Part shown: piece by piece, positions 16,149 to 25,637 of the stretch | How the letters are laid out: each line of letters begins with the position of its first letter | Position numbering within the stretch: the first letter of the stretch is position 1 | Origin: JAEUWI01 sp942492815 | GTDB taxonomy: Bacteria; Hydrogenedentota; Hydrogenedentia; Hydrogenedentales; JAEUWI01 | Assembly (NCBI GenBank): GCA_942492815.1 | Contig: OW818658.1 | Span: forward strand, 4,092,001-4,156,000 | DNA: 64,000 bases | Direction: 5' to 3' | Program-made: the position numbers and the translations under genes | The notes under the pieces: model-generated | What the model was told of the DNA's origin: nothing | Databases searched by the model: none | What the model saw: only the letters and a program-made list of their open reading frames with translations

Positions 16149-18089
16149 ATGAGCCTTGAACACAAGATTGAAGATGTTCTTGATACCATACGGGACTCGC
16201 AGAGCAGAAAGGGTTGCGCCCTATTGCTTGGTGCTGGCTGTTCTGTATCGGCTGGTATTCCGACAGCGGCAGGATTCGTTAAGATCATCAAAGAGACGTT
16301 TCGTGGCCGCTACGAGGACGCCTCTGAAAAAAGCTACTCTCATTGCATGAAGCAACTTTCTTCTGCACAACGGCGGAATATAGTGCGTGACTTCATTGAA
16401 GGGGCCAAGATTAACTGGGGGCATATCTCTGTCGCTCAACTGATCGCAAACAAGTATGTGTCGCGAGTTCTCACTACCAATTTCGATCCGCTGGTTTCAA
16501 GAGCTTGTGCGATGATCAATGAATTTCCAGCAATTTATGATTTTGGAGCGAAACAGGATTATGACCCTGACTACGTTCCTGAAAAGGCGATCTTTCATCT
16601 TCACGGTCAACACACGGGTTTTCGTCTCATGAATACAGATGACGAAACAATGGAACAGTTTCATCATATTCGAGACGTTATTAGAGACTGCTGTAAAGAC
16701 AGGCCTTTAATAGTTGTTGGCTACAGCGGTGAGTGCGACCCGGTATTCAAATACTTGGCCGAAATAAAGGAATTCAACTATCCCGTATATTGGGTATGCT
16801 ACAAAGACGAGAGCCCCTCCCAGTATGTCATAGAAAACTTACTTATCGAGGGGAAGTACGCATCTCTGATATTTGGCTATGATGCAGACGATTTTTTTGT
16901 GCGACTAGCACAATGCTTGGATTGCTTTCCGCCCTCCTTTGTTGCAAGGCCATTTTCACACATGAATTCATGCCTTGACTTGCTCACACCCTATAGACTG
17001 CCGGGTTCCAGTGCAGAGACGGACGCCACGCAAGAAGCACGCGACGTCATCAGCAACGCAATAGTAAGTTTCGAATATGAAGTGGAAGGCGCTAATGCAC
17101 AAGATGGGATGCAAACGTCCGATGACTCTGCGAAACTCGCTTTGTTGGCGCGGTCATGGCTGATGGCAGGCGAATTCGACAATGTCATTGCAGCAGTGCC
17201 CACGATTCACGAAATCTCCGAGGAGCTACGAGAGCCAGTTTCTGAAGCATACCATTCCAAGGGAATGCAGTTAACAGCGCTAGGGATGAGAAATCGCGAG
17301 GAGCCTGGAGCAGATTTTCTCAGGAAAGCATGTGCTCAGTTCGAAATCAGTCTGCAGGTTAAGCCAGGAAATTTTTCAGCGTTGAACAATTGGGGAGTTG
17401 CCCTGATGAATCTTGGGGTTCGAGAACCTTCGGGGCACGCGACCGAGCTGCTCGAAAATGCGTGTGATAAATTTGAACAGTCGCTTAGATTGAAGCCAGA
17501 TCTTCACTATGCCTTAAATAATTGGGGCATCGCGCTAGTAAATTTGGGGAATCGAAATACCGTTAATCAGAGCAATGCCTTGTTGGGGTTGGCACGTGAA
17601 AAGTTCGAACTGGCCATCAAGAGGAAGCCCGACTATGCCGAGGCGATGAATAGCTTAGGCTATACACTGACGGAGATTGGAAAAGGATTACGAACCGAAG
17701 ATGAGAGGCGACTGATGTTTCAGGCTTGCGACAGATTCGCGCAAGCATTGGCATTGGATCCTGAACATGACGCAGCATTGCTAAACTGGGGTGCCGCACT
17801 AATATATTGGGGAGTGAGTATAGCCGATCTTGATATACGCGAACTCATTCTTGACGCCGCAAAAGAGAAGCTTGAGAAGGCTGAGTCTTTGAGATCAGGT
17901 TGCGGCGCATACAACCTGGCGTGCATTGCCGCACTTCAGGGCGATCATGCAGCTTGTAATTCGTGGCTACAAGTATGCTTGCAACACGAGAACCTTCCGC
18001 CTACAGAGCAAATAAAACAGGATGCCACTTTAATCAGCGTCAGGGAAGAACCATGGTTCCAGTCCTTTATCGATAATCTGAGCCAGTAG
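16149..18089 (+). CDS. SIR2-domain protein with C-terminal TPRs, putative NAD-dependent defence effector
   Basis: The 646-residue protein has an N-terminal SIR2-like Rossmann domain: GAGCSVSAGIPTA (residues 28-40), TTNFD (109-113), HLHG (150-153) and GYSGECDP (191-198). These are the NAD-binding and catalytic positions of SIR2 NADases such as ThsA and DSR-type proteins. The C-terminal part (about 400-600) has at least four TPR-like repeats of about 46 residues (ALNNWGVALMNLG, ALNNWGIALVNLG, AMNSLGYTLTEIG, ALLNWGAALIYWG). A GGGGG sequence precedes the ATG. It lies 55 bp after the toxin-antitoxin pair and is visibly lower in GC than the flanking cys and sialidase genes, consistent with transfer. 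NAD depletion on phage infection is an inference from family. Confidence 0.8.
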   Translation: MSLEHKIEDVLDTIRDSQSRKGCALLLGAGCSVSAGIPTAAGFVKIIKETFRGRYEDASEKSYSHCMKQLSSAQRRNIVRDFIEGAKINWGHISVAQLIANKYVSRVLTTNFDPLVSRACAMINEFPAIYDFGAKQDYDPDYVPEKAIFHLHGQHTGFRLMNTDDETMEQFHHIRDVIRDCCKDRPLIVVGYSGECDPVFKYLAEIKEFNYPVYWVCYKDESPSQYVIENLLIEGKYASLIFGYDADDFFVRLAQCLDCFPPSFVARPFSHMNSCLDLLTPYRLPGSSAETDATQEARDVISNAIVSFEYEVEGANAQDGMQTSDDSAKLALLARSWLMAGEFDNVIAAVPTIHEISEELREPVSEAYHSKGMQLTALGMRNREEPGADFLRKACAQFEISLQVKPGNFSALNNWGVALMNLGVREPSGHATELLENACDKFEQSLRLKPDLHYALNNWGIALVNLGNRNTVNQSNALLGLAREKFELAIKRKPDYAEAMNSLGYTLTEIGKGLRTEDERRLMFQACDRFAQALALDPEHDAALLNWGAALIYWGVSIADLDIRELILDAAKEKLEKAESLRSGCGAYNLACIAALQGDHAACNSWLQVCLQHENLPPTEQIKQDATLISVREEPWFQSFIDNLSQ

Positions 18090-18326
18090 TATTGATGTCT
18101 CGTGATGTTCTCTCCCAAAGCGAGTTCAATCCAGGTCGTTTTCTGCCACCATCGAAACTATGCGATATTGCGTGATATCGAAGTTCCCCCACATCTTTAA
18201 GGCGTGTGTTGCTAGAAATTCACAAAGCTCGCAGGGGCGGGTTTTTGACGCGTAGCACCTCACCTGTTTAGAGTGGTATCTCGCTGCGGCAATATGGCCG
18301 CACGTCTTGGTTGAGGAGAGAACCCA

Positions 18327-19514
18327 ATGCTGTCCATGTTAATCGCAATATCGTCCCTATCCGCTCTGTCCACCCTGCCCGGCGAGCCGATGTTTGTCGC
18401 CGTCGGGGCGGAGCATGTGAAGGTGTATTACGAGAAGGGCATGTTCGGCGGGTGGCCGGCGAACTATGGCATGTGGAATTGGGACGACGAGTTGCTCGTG
18501 GGCTACAGCCGGGGGACCTATAAGGACCTCGGGCCGACGTCGCATCATATTGATCGCGAGAAGCCGGAGGAGTTCTGGCTGGCGCGGAGTGTGGATGGCG
18601 GGCAGACGTGGACCCATGAGCATCCGGCGGAGCAGGGCCAACTGATTCCCCGGGGCGAGGCGCTCCATGGCACGGAGACGCCGGGGTTGGCGCTGCCGGA
18701 GATTGTCGACCAGACGGAGCCGATGGATTTTTCCATCCCGGATTTCGCCCTGACCTTTCGCATGGAGAACTACCACGGTGGTCTGTCGCGCTATGAATAT
18801 TCCTACGATCGCGGCAAGACCTGGACAGGCCCCTTCGCGTTGCCGGATTTTGGCACGGCGGGCACGGCCGCGCGGACGGACTACATCATCAACGGCAAGC
18901 ACGACATGTTCATCTTCATCACGGTGGCGAAGGCGAACAAGAAGGAAGGGCGCCCCATGGTGGCGCGGACGCAGGACGGCGGTGTGACGTGGGACTTCGT
19001 GTCGTGGATCGGCCCGGAGCCCGCGGGCTTCGCGATCATGCCGTCCACGTTGCGCCTGTCGGAGAATGAATTTCTGACGACACTACGCTGCCGCGAAGGG
19101 ACCTTCCGCTGGATGCAGCAGTGGCGCAGCACCGACGGCGCAAAGACGTGGGTGCAGGAAGCGAACCCGGTGGACTACCTCGGCGAGGGCAACCCGCCCA
19201 TGTTGAATCAACTGCCCGACGGCCGCCTCTGTCTGACCTATGGCTTTCGCGCCTATCCCTATAGCATCCGCGCGAAGTTGAGCGACGACAAGGGCAAAAC
19301 CTGGGGGCCGACCATCCTGCTGCGCAGCGACGGCACCGACCGGGATATCGGCTACGTGCGGAGTATCGTGCGTCCCGATGGCAAGGTCGTGACGACCTAC
19401 TACATCGACGAAGCGGAAACCGGGCCGGAGCGTTACATCGGCGCGACGATCTGGGACCCGAACAAGATTGAGGAAATCACCAGTGGCGATACGGAGCGAC
19501 AGTTGGGGTTTTAG
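18327..19514 (+). CDS. BNR/Asp-box sialidase-like protein
   Basis: The 395-residue protein contains five Asp-box repeats, the turn motif of six-bladed sialidase propellers: SVDGGQTWTHE, SYDRGKTWTGP, TQDGGVTWDF, STDGAKTWVQ and SDDKGKTWGP. The N-terminus (MLSMLIAISSLSALSTLPG) is a short hydrophobic, probably secreted, start. GAGGAGAG lies 8 nt before the ATG. Family members hydrolyse sialic acids, but many Asp-box proteins in this type of genome act on other substrates. I cannot place the catalytic Tyr/Glu pair with confidence, so exo-alpha-sialidase activity is tentative. It is monocistronic. Confidence 0.78.
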   Translation: MLSMLIAISSLSALSTLPGEPMFVAVGAEHVKVYYEKGMFGGWPANYGMWNWDDELLVGYSRGTYKDLGPTSHHIDREKPEEFWLARSVDGGQTWTHEHPAEQGQLIPRGEALHGTETPGLALPEIVDQTEPMDFSIPDFALTFRMENYHGGLSRYEYSYDRGKTWTGPFALPDFGTAGTAARTDYIINGKHDMFIFITVAKANKKEGRPMVARTQDGGVTWDFVSWIGPEPAGFAIMPSTLRLSENEFLTTLRCREGTFRWMQQWRSTDGAKTWVQEANPVDYLGEGNPPMLNQLPDGRLCLTYGFRAYPYSIRAKLSDDKGKTWGPTILLRSDGTDRDIGYVRSIVRPDGKVVTTYYIDEAETGPERYIGATIWDPNKIEEITSGDTERQLGF

Positions 19515-19570
19515 CGGTCTCTACAGATTTCGAGGTTTTTATCTCTCTATTTCAGGGACAGCAGTGACGG

Positions 19571-19616
19571 CAGGGACAGCAGAAGGAAGTGATTTCTGCC
19601 GTCCCTGCTGTTCCTG
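19571..19616. terminator. Inverted repeat between convergent genes, probable bidirectional terminator
   Basis: CAGGGACAGCAG and CTGCTGTTCCTG pair with one mismatch across a 22-nt loop. A partial third copy (CAGGGACAGCAG-like, 19555-19566) precedes it. It sits between the sialidase-like gene and the convergent siroheme gene. Confidence 0.5.
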
Positions 19617-19695
19617 TGAATCGCGGAAACAGGCACCCCGAGTTCAGCATTGTATCGCCCGCGCCACGGCCGCAAGTTAATGCCATTCGATGCGG

Positions 19696-21207
19696 TCACT
19701 TTTCCCTGTCGCGCCACCACACACATATCGCCTCCACCAGATGGGCCACATCGTGCCGTCCGGGCTCTACCGCGACATCGAAGCCCGCGCTTATGATGGC
19801 GCGGCTGGTGACGGGGCCGATGGAGGCCGCGGTCGCCTTTTCCTGCAAGGTTGCCAATTCCACCGGCGAGAGGATCTCGCAAAGATTGCGCACGGCGGCC
19901 GCATTGGTGAAGACGAGCAGGTGGGGCTGGTAGGCCAGGAGTTCCTCCTTCAGGGCGCCGGACGCGGCGGGCAATCGCGTGTGGTAGGCGATGGCCTCAT
20001 CCACCACAGCACCCGCGTCGGTGAGGGCTTGCGCGAGGGAGGCGCGACCTACATCGGCCCGTGGAATGAGTACCGAAGCGCCCTTCAGGTTCCCGGCGCG
20101 CATCATGGCGGCTACGATGGCCTCACTCGTGTAGTTTTCGGGCACGACATCGGCCTTCAGATAGCGCGCGGCCAGCGCGTCCATCGTGGACGCGCCCACG
20201 GCGCAGAGGCGGACCCCCGCGAGGGCGCGCGCGTCTTTCCCTTCATGGTCCAGACTGGCGAAGAGCATGTCGGCGGCGTTGGCGCTGGTCAGTACGATCC
20301 AGTCGTGTCGCCCGGCGTCGAGCAGGACGCCCGGTGTCGTCTCCGGCTCCACTTCGAGGGTGGGAAAGGAGAAAACGCCCGCGCCGAGGGCGGTGAGCTG
20401 TTCCTCCAGAGGGCCTTTCCGGTGCTCCGTGTGGGTCACGGCGATGCGCAGCCCGAAGAGGGGCCGGTTTTCAAACCAGGCAAGCCGATCGCGCAGCGAG
20501 GCAACCGGCCCGATCACAATTACGGACGGCGCGCCAATGCCCGCCGCGTTTACTGCATCGGGCAGATCGAGGAGGGTTCCGGAGACGGTGCGTTGTCGGG
20601 CATAGGTCGCCCATTCGATGGCCGCGCACGGGGTGTCGTCCGGCCAGTCGTGTCGAACCAGTGCCTTGCAAATCTCGGGCAAAGCCGCAACGCCCATGTA
20701 GAACACGAGGGTGCCCTGGGGGCTCAGGTGCTCAAAGTCGATGTCGAGGGTCTTTGCATCGCCCGCAAAGTGCCCCGTGATGAAGGTAACGCTGGTGGCC
20801 AGGCCGCGCTGGGTGACGGGGATGCCGGCATAGGCCGGGGCCGCGATGCCCGCAGTGACGCCCGGCACAATTTCGAAGGGAATGCCCGCTTCCGCAAGCG
20901 CGAGGGCCTCCTCGCCGCCGCGACCGAATACAAAGGGGTCGCCGCCCTTGAGCCGCACGACCGCCATGCCGCGTCGGGCGTACTCGATTAGGAGTCGCTG
21001 GATTTCTTCCTGGGGCAGGCTGTGGCGGTCGGCCTGCTTCCCCACGAAAACGTGCTCGGCCCGGGGCGCATGGCGCAGGAGCGCGGGGTTGACCAGGGCG
21101 TCGTAGACCACCACGCTGGCGGCCTGGAGGCACCGCAGTCCGCGCAGGGTGAGCAGACCGGGATCGCCGGGCCCGGCACCGACCAGATACACGTTTCCAG
21201 TTACCAT
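19696..21207 (-). CDS. cobA-hemD: Fused uroporphyrinogen-III methyltransferase / uroporphyrinogen-III synthase
   Basis: The 503-residue protein joins two consecutive tetrapyrrole enzymes. Residues 1-245 are SUMT: GAGPGDPGLLT near the N-terminus, RLKGGDPFVFGRGGEE, and PGVTAGIAAPAYAGIPVTQRG. It methylates uroporphyrinogen III at C2 and C7 to precorrin-2. Residues about 255-503 are HemD-like (VLTSANAADMLF, YTSEAIVAAM, LVFTNAAAVRNL), closing hydroxymethylbilane to uroporphyrinogen III. The start MVTGNVYLVGAG is the usual one for this family. Precorrin-2 leads to siroheme, the CysI cofactor encoded 5 kb away. A precorrin-2 oxidase/ferrochelatase is not seen here. Confidence 0.92.
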   Translation of the reverse strand: MVTGNVYLVGAGPGDPGLLTLRGLRCLQAASVVVYDALVNPALLRHAPRAEHVFVGKQADRHSLPQEEIQRLLIEYARRGMAVVRLKGGDPFVFGRGGEEALALAEAGIPFEIVPGVTAGIAAPAYAGIPVTQRGLATSVTFITGHFAGDAKTLDIDFEHLSPQGTLVFYMGVAALPEICKALVRHDWPDDTPCAAIEWATYARQRTVSGTLLDLPDAVNAAGIGAPSVIVIGPVASLRDRLAWFENRPLFGLRIAVTHTEHRKGPLEEQLTALGAGVFSFPTLEVEPETTPGVLLDAGRHDWIVLTSANAADMLFASLDHEGKDARALAGVRLCAVGASTMDALAARYLKADVVPENYTSEAIVAAMMRAGNLKGASVLIPRADVGRASLAQALTDAGAVVDEAIAYHTRLPAASGALKEELLAYQPHLLVFTNAAAVRNLCEILSPVELATLQEKATAASIGPVTSRAIISAGFDVAVEPGRHDVAHLVEAICVWWRDREK

Positions 21208-21378
21208 GAATGGGACATTCCGAGGGGGGCTGAGCTTTTGCGGGGCTATCATAGCGCAGGCGGGGGGGCGGATTCGATGTGTGGTTATTTGTATTGCTGT
21301 AATGTCTATGCTTTTTCGTAGATTGGTGTATACTCTGGGTGATGGAGAGAGCAGACTGAGACAAACGGAGCGAGTATT

Positions 21379-23505
21379 GTGGCGTTAAATCAGGCAGCGT
21401 CGGGGAGCACGCCGGCGGAGTTCTCCTACCTGCGGCCCCGGAGTTGGTCGTTTGCGGTCTACCTTGCGCTGACGATGGTGGCGCTCGCATCCATCTCACT
21501 GACGCTGGTAACCATCGTCAGCATGCGCCAGGCGCAGCGCGAGCTGACCGGCCAGATCGGGCGCCAGCTTCAGGCGCAGGCCCAAAGCCTCAACAATCTG
21601 ACGGCTTTTTTCCTGCTGGACAAGATCAGCGATCTGCGGGTACTGGCGACTTCGGACGATATCATTGTTCCGGCCATGGCGCGCAATGAATCCTATATCG
21701 GAACCGAAGATGCGATTCAGGCGGAGATCGACGTGCTGGATCGTGCGTGGGTTGAGGCGCCGGGAATTACGCCCCTGATCGAGAAGACGATCACGGCTGA
21801 CCGGGAGGTCAATCTGGCCGCCTTCCAGTTGGCCCGTTTCCTGAGGGGTTTCGACGAGCATACGGAGTTGCTCCTGACCGATCGCCGGGGTGCGACCATC
21901 GCGGCCACCGGGCGGCTCAGTGACTACTACCAGGCGGATGAAGACTGGTGGAAGTCGGCTTGGGAAGGAGGCAAGGGGCACATCTATATCTCGCCCCCCC
22001 GCTTCGACGAAAGCGCGGGGATTACGGCCATGCTTATCGCCGTCCCGGTGTTCAACGGCGGGGAAGAGCCTATCGGCGTGGTGCGCTCTACCCTGAATGT
22101 CGCAGACGTGCTGAGCGTCATTTCAAGCGTGAAGATCGGTTCCACGGGCTACGCCTACCTCACCGACGACTCGGGGGATATCTTCGGTGGGCCCGGGGTT
22201 AGTAGCGAATCGGAGTCGGGAGTCAGCGATATTCTCTCCACGGGGCTTGCGGCGCCCTCCGGGGTCAACGTCGATTCGGAGGCCATTATCGCTCATGCCC
22301 GACTCGTGCGGGAGAACTTCGATTTTGGCGCTATGAGCGCAGTGGACGGTGCGGTTGCCGATGCAATCACGGGCCTGGGGCTAGTGACGATCGTGCGGCA
22401 GGAACGGGAGGAGGCGCTTTCAACCGTCAGCGCTATTGCGGCTTCCGGCCGCGTGGCCCTCTGTGTCGCCGTGGCGGCGTCGATCATAATCGCACTGTTT
22501 GCGGCCCGTATTGTCACCACCCCTCTGAAGCGCCTGAGCGCGGCCGCAGAGGCGATGGGCCAGGGGCGCCTCGACACCCCGCTGCCGCAGGTCTATGGCG
22601 GTGAGATCTGCCAGTTGACCGAGAGTTTTGCCACGATGGCCGGTCGACTCCGGACGCTCATCGCCTCGGTCGAAGCCAGGTCGCAGGAACTGAGCGAATC
22701 GAACGCCTCCCTCACACGCGAAGTTCGGGACCGAATTCGTGCGGAACAGGCGCTGCGTCACTATCGGGACCAGTTGGAAGAGCGCATCGACGAACGCACG
22801 CGCGAGCTGGAGGAGACCCAGGCCGAATTGATGCGGCAGGAGAAGCTCTCCACACTGGGCCAGCTCACCGAGAAGATCGCACAGGAGATTCGGAGTCCGC
22901 TGGGCACGGTCGCGGCGTCGCTTTACGTACTCCGCACCTCCCTGCAGGGCGTGGCCGATGAGCGTATCGAAGGCGTTCTGAGCCGGGCGGACCGCAGTAT
23001 CAAGCGCTGCGACCGGATTGTCAGCGAACTCTTCACGTTCTCCGACCGGCAGACTCCCTCGCTACAGCGGACCCCCCTGGATTCGTGGATGGGGTCACTT
23101 TTGGAGAAATTCGAGTTTCCGGCTTCGGTCCGGGTGTCCACGGCGTTTGAATCCGGGCAGATGGTGCTTGTTGATCGCGAGCGCATGCGCCAGGCGATCG
23201 AGTGCATCCTGCTCAATGCGGTGCAGGCCATTGAAGAAAGCCAAAGCGAGGGTGGTACAGTCACCGTCGAGACATGCTTTTCAAACGCGCGCGCCGAGAT
23301 CTATATTTCCGACACCGGCCCCGGCATAGCGCCGGAGGTCCTCCCCCAGGTCCTGGAACCTCTCTACAGTACGAAGCCCATGGGAATCGGTCTCGGCCTG
23401 CCCTTGGCCAATGTCATCATGGAGGAGCACTGGGGCGGCCTCGAGTTTCACGAGGGCGAGGGTGGCGGTGCGCGGGTGCTTCTCTGGTTACCCGTGCCGG
23501 CCTGA
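21379..23505 (+). CDS. Cache-HAMP histidine kinase homologue lacking the phosphoacceptor His
   Basis: The 708-residue protein starts at GTG, with GGAG 9 nt upstream. Order: membrane helix (about 25-47), large periplasmic dCache-like sensor (50-345, with YYQADEDWWKSAW and GSTGYAYLTDDSGDIF), second helix (about 360-382), HAMP, coiled coil (440-495), HisKA-like region, HATPase_c. The ATPase boxes are intact: LLNAVQAIEES (N), SDTGPGI (G1) and GIGLGLPLANVIMEEH (G2). The H-box reads IAQEIRSPLG, so residue 502 is Gln (codon CAG at 22882-22884) where kinases carry the phosphorylated His. No response regulator is adjacent. It may be a pseudokinase, or phosphorylate or regulate another kinase in trans. 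Confidence 0.85.
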   Translation: MALNQAASGSTPAEFSYLRPRSWSFAVYLALTMVALASISLTLVTIVSMRQAQRELTGQIGRQLQAQAQSLNNLTAFFLLDKISDLRVLATSDDIIVPAMARNESYIGTEDAIQAEIDVLDRAWVEAPGITPLIEKTITADREVNLAAFQLARFLRGFDEHTELLLTDRRGATIAATGRLSDYYQADEDWWKSAWEGGKGHIYISPPRFDESAGITAMLIAVPVFNGGEEPIGVVRSTLNVADVLSVISSVKIGSTGYAYLTDDSGDIFGGPGVSSESESGVSDILSTGLAAPSGVNVDSEAIIAHARLVRENFDFGAMSAVDGAVADAITGLGLVTIVRQEREEALSTVSAIAASGRVALCVAVAASIIIALFAARIVTTPLKRLSAAAEAMGQGRLDTPLPQVYGGEICQLTESFATMAGRLRTLIASVEARSQELSESNASLTREVRDRIRAEQALRHYRDQLEERIDERTRELEETQAELMRQEKLSTLGQLTEKIAQEIRSPLGTVAASLYVLRTSLQGVADERIEGVLSRADRSIKRCDRIVSELFTFSDRQTPSLQRTPLDSWMGSLLEKFEFPASVRVSTAFESGQMVLVDRERMRQAIECILLNAVQAIEESQSEGGTVTVETCFSNARAEIYISDTGPGIAPEVLPQVLEPLYSTKPMGIGLGLPLANVIMEEHWGGLEFHEGEGGGARVLLWLPVPA

Positions 23506-23684
23506 TCGCGTCGCCCCGGCGTGGAGTCGGGCGAACTTTATGGTTGCGAATCTTCCCCTCCAGAGGGGATGATGTGCATTGCGGTTTCACCTTTCCACGG
23601 GGTCCGGCGCGCATGAAATATCGCGCGCGGCCCACCACCTGATTCAACGGGCGGAATCACCGCAGCTCCGCCGCGGGAAGTACC

Positions 23685-25514
23685 ATGATCAGACTTGCAG
23701 TACCCCTTGCCATTCTCTTGCTCAACCCTTTCAGTGCCTTCGCCGGATCCGCGCCGCCGGATTTGCCCTCCCAATGGACCCCGATCCTCCTTCCGGGCCA
23801 GGACGGCTTCGTATTCACCATGTACAGTTGTCCCGGTGATCTGGAAGGCCTGCGCGAGCTCGTCGAAGTTATGAAAGCCGAAGGACTCGGCAACGGCTTC
23901 GATCCCGGTCCGCCCGCCTCTGCCGCCGCCGCTGAGGCCTTCGACTATATCGCGGCGCAGGGCTGGCCCGTTATCGCCTATCCCGCCGCACCGGACATGC
24001 AGGTGATAGACGGACTCAATGTGCTCAAGGATGAGGACGAGGCCCTGTTCCAGCGCTTCGACGGGCAGGGCGAATTCATGGGGATCCAGTTGGGCGAGTG
24101 GGGCTACTACTTCCACAACCTGTCGATGAACGAGGGCTATTGGCGTGGTCTCTACGGCGCCAACTTCGATGGACACAAGCACCGCATGAAGCCTCAGGGA
24201 CTCTTCGGCTACGACGCGAAGCCCGCAAGCAAGCGGGAAGCCCACGATATCATCCGGGACTACTTCCTCACGCGGAATCGGGCGATGCGCGGACGCAATA
24301 TCAGCGTCACCGGCCACTCGCACTATGAGGCCTACGTGGCCGACTGGGGTGCCCGGCTCATCGGCCTGGAGGTGGGAGAAAACATCGCCTTCGCCCAATC
24401 CAAGTTCGCTTTCGCGCGGGGCGCGTCCCGCCAGTCGGGCATTCCCTGGTCGGCTCAGGTGAGTCCGTGGTTGAGCGGCGCGGTAACCATGGCGGGGCCT
24501 CTGCGCCTCGAGGGCAAAGACGCGCGCGGGCTGGACGCGGGCCATTCGCTGAGCTTCTACACGCGCATGTGGCTCCATGGCTGGTTTGCGGGCGCGGCCA
24601 TGGTTACACCGGAGAACAGCCTGGCGATCTTTTTTGAACCCGGCGAGCCCCGGTGGCGCTTGACCAGCCACGGTGTGCGGGCTCGGGAAAACTTCGCCTT
24701 CATGCGCAACCATGATCGGGGCACGCCCTTCACCCCCATCGCCATCGTGCTGGATGAACTCGCGGGCTACAACGGCTTCATGGGCAAGCCCTGGGGCATC
24801 CTTGAGCCGACCGAAGGCGATGGCGAGATTCGCGATCTGCTGGAGCACCAGCTCTTCCCAGGCTCCAACCATTTTCATTTCCCAACGGATAAATCAAACC
24901 CCGAGGCAAGCTTTCTACGGCCCACACCCTACGGCGAGCTATTCGACGTTCTCGTGTCCACAGCCAGCTCGGAGGCACTGGCAACCTATCCAGTTGTCCT
25001 GCTCGCAGGCGACCACGAGTTCGACGGACTCTTCGTGAAGTCGCTTTTCGAGGCGTTGCGCGCTGGGAGCACACTGCTGGTCCATCCTCGTCAGGCGGAG
25101 GCCCTGGGCGCGGATCTGGCCCGGCTGCAAGGAACCGGAACGGTGGAGATCCTCGAGCCGTGGACGAATCCCGATACGGGTAAGTCGGCGGCCATCTCCA
25201 ACGAGCGGCTCACGGCGCTGGTGGCGGATCATAGCCCGATCACGATCGAAGGCGACCCAATACAGTACCAGATTAATCGCAACGGCGCGGGATGGGTCGT
25301 CGAACTGGTCAACAACGATGGCGTGATCAAGACCAGGGACCAACCCGCCATCGTGGTGCCGGAGAAAGTGGCCCGGGTTCGGCTCCAGCCGAAGTTCGCA
25401 TTTGAAAAGGTCCAGCAGTGGACCGCAGGCGAGTCGCTGGCACTCGATCCCGCGCAGGAAGTGATCGTGCCCCCGGGGGAGACCGTATTTGTGGAGTTTG
25501 TGGCGGGGCCGTAG
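23685..25514 (+). CDS. Secreted glycoside-hydrolase-like protein, 609 aa
   Basis: A signal peptide (1-20, cleavage near AFA) precedes a TIM-barrel-like region (about 40-430) with acidic and aromatic clusters such as IQLGEWGYYFHN and FYTRMWLHGWFAG. Next comes a flavodoxin-like stretch (ATYPVVLLAGDHEFDGLFVKSLFEALRAG...LLVHPRQAEAL) reminiscent of the trimerisation domain of GH42-type enzymes, then a C-terminal sheet domain. The Glu in GEWGYYF is a candidate catalytic acid. I cannot assign a GH family; secretion and sugar binding are likely, activity unknown. GGGAAG precedes the ATG. It is followed by a GATC-rich repeat and a hairpin. Confidence 0.55.
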   Translation: MIRLAVPLAILLLNPFSAFAGSAPPDLPSQWTPILLPGQDGFVFTMYSCPGDLEGLRELVEVMKAEGLGNGFDPGPPASAAAAEAFDYIAAQGWPVIAYPAAPDMQVIDGLNVLKDEDEALFQRFDGQGEFMGIQLGEWGYYFHNLSMNEGYWRGLYGANFDGHKHRMKPQGLFGYDAKPASKREAHDIIRDYFLTRNRAMRGRNISVTGHSHYEAYVADWGARLIGLEVGENIAFAQSKFAFARGASRQSGIPWSAQVSPWLSGAVTMAGPLRLEGKDARGLDAGHSLSFYTRMWLHGWFAGAAMVTPENSLAIFFEPGEPRWRLTSHGVRARENFAFMRNHDRGTPFTPIAIVLDELAGYNGFMGKPWGILEPTEGDGEIRDLLEHQLFPGSNHFHFPTDKSNPEASFLRPTPYGELFDVLVSTASSEALATYPVVLLAGDHEFDGLFVKSLFEALRAGSTLLVHPRQAEALGADLARLQGTGTVEILEPWTNPDTGKSAAISNERLTALVADHSPITIEGDPIQYQINRNGAGWVVELVNNDGVIKTRDQPAIVVPEKVARVRLQPKFAFEKVQQWTAGESLALDPAQEVIVPPGETVFVEFVAGP

Positions 25515-25526
25515 GGCCAAAGGCCA

Positions 25527-25588
25527 TCAGACCGATCGGACGGATCGGACCGATCAGATCAGATCAGCCTGATCGGTCCGACTAGTCA
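25527..25588. repeat. GATC-rich tandem/inverted repeat
   Basis: Imperfect units of GATCGGACC / GATCAGATC repeat across about 60 bp and can fold back on themselves. A closely similar tract lies at 59598-59670. Confidence 0.75.
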
Positions 25589-25597
25589 GAATGCCGC

Positions 25598-25628
25598 GGC
25601 CAGGGCGGAGTCACGCTCCGCCCTGGCC
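25598..25628. terminator. Strong GC hairpin between convergent genes
   Basis: GGCCAGGGCGGAG, loop of 5 nt, CTCCGCCCTGGCC is a perfect 13-bp stem. It sits just past the stop of the minus-strand prepilin gene and downstream of the plus-strand hydrolase. No T-run follows on either strand, so termination efficiency is uncertain. Confidence 0.6.
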
Positions 25629-25637
25629 GCCACCCCG

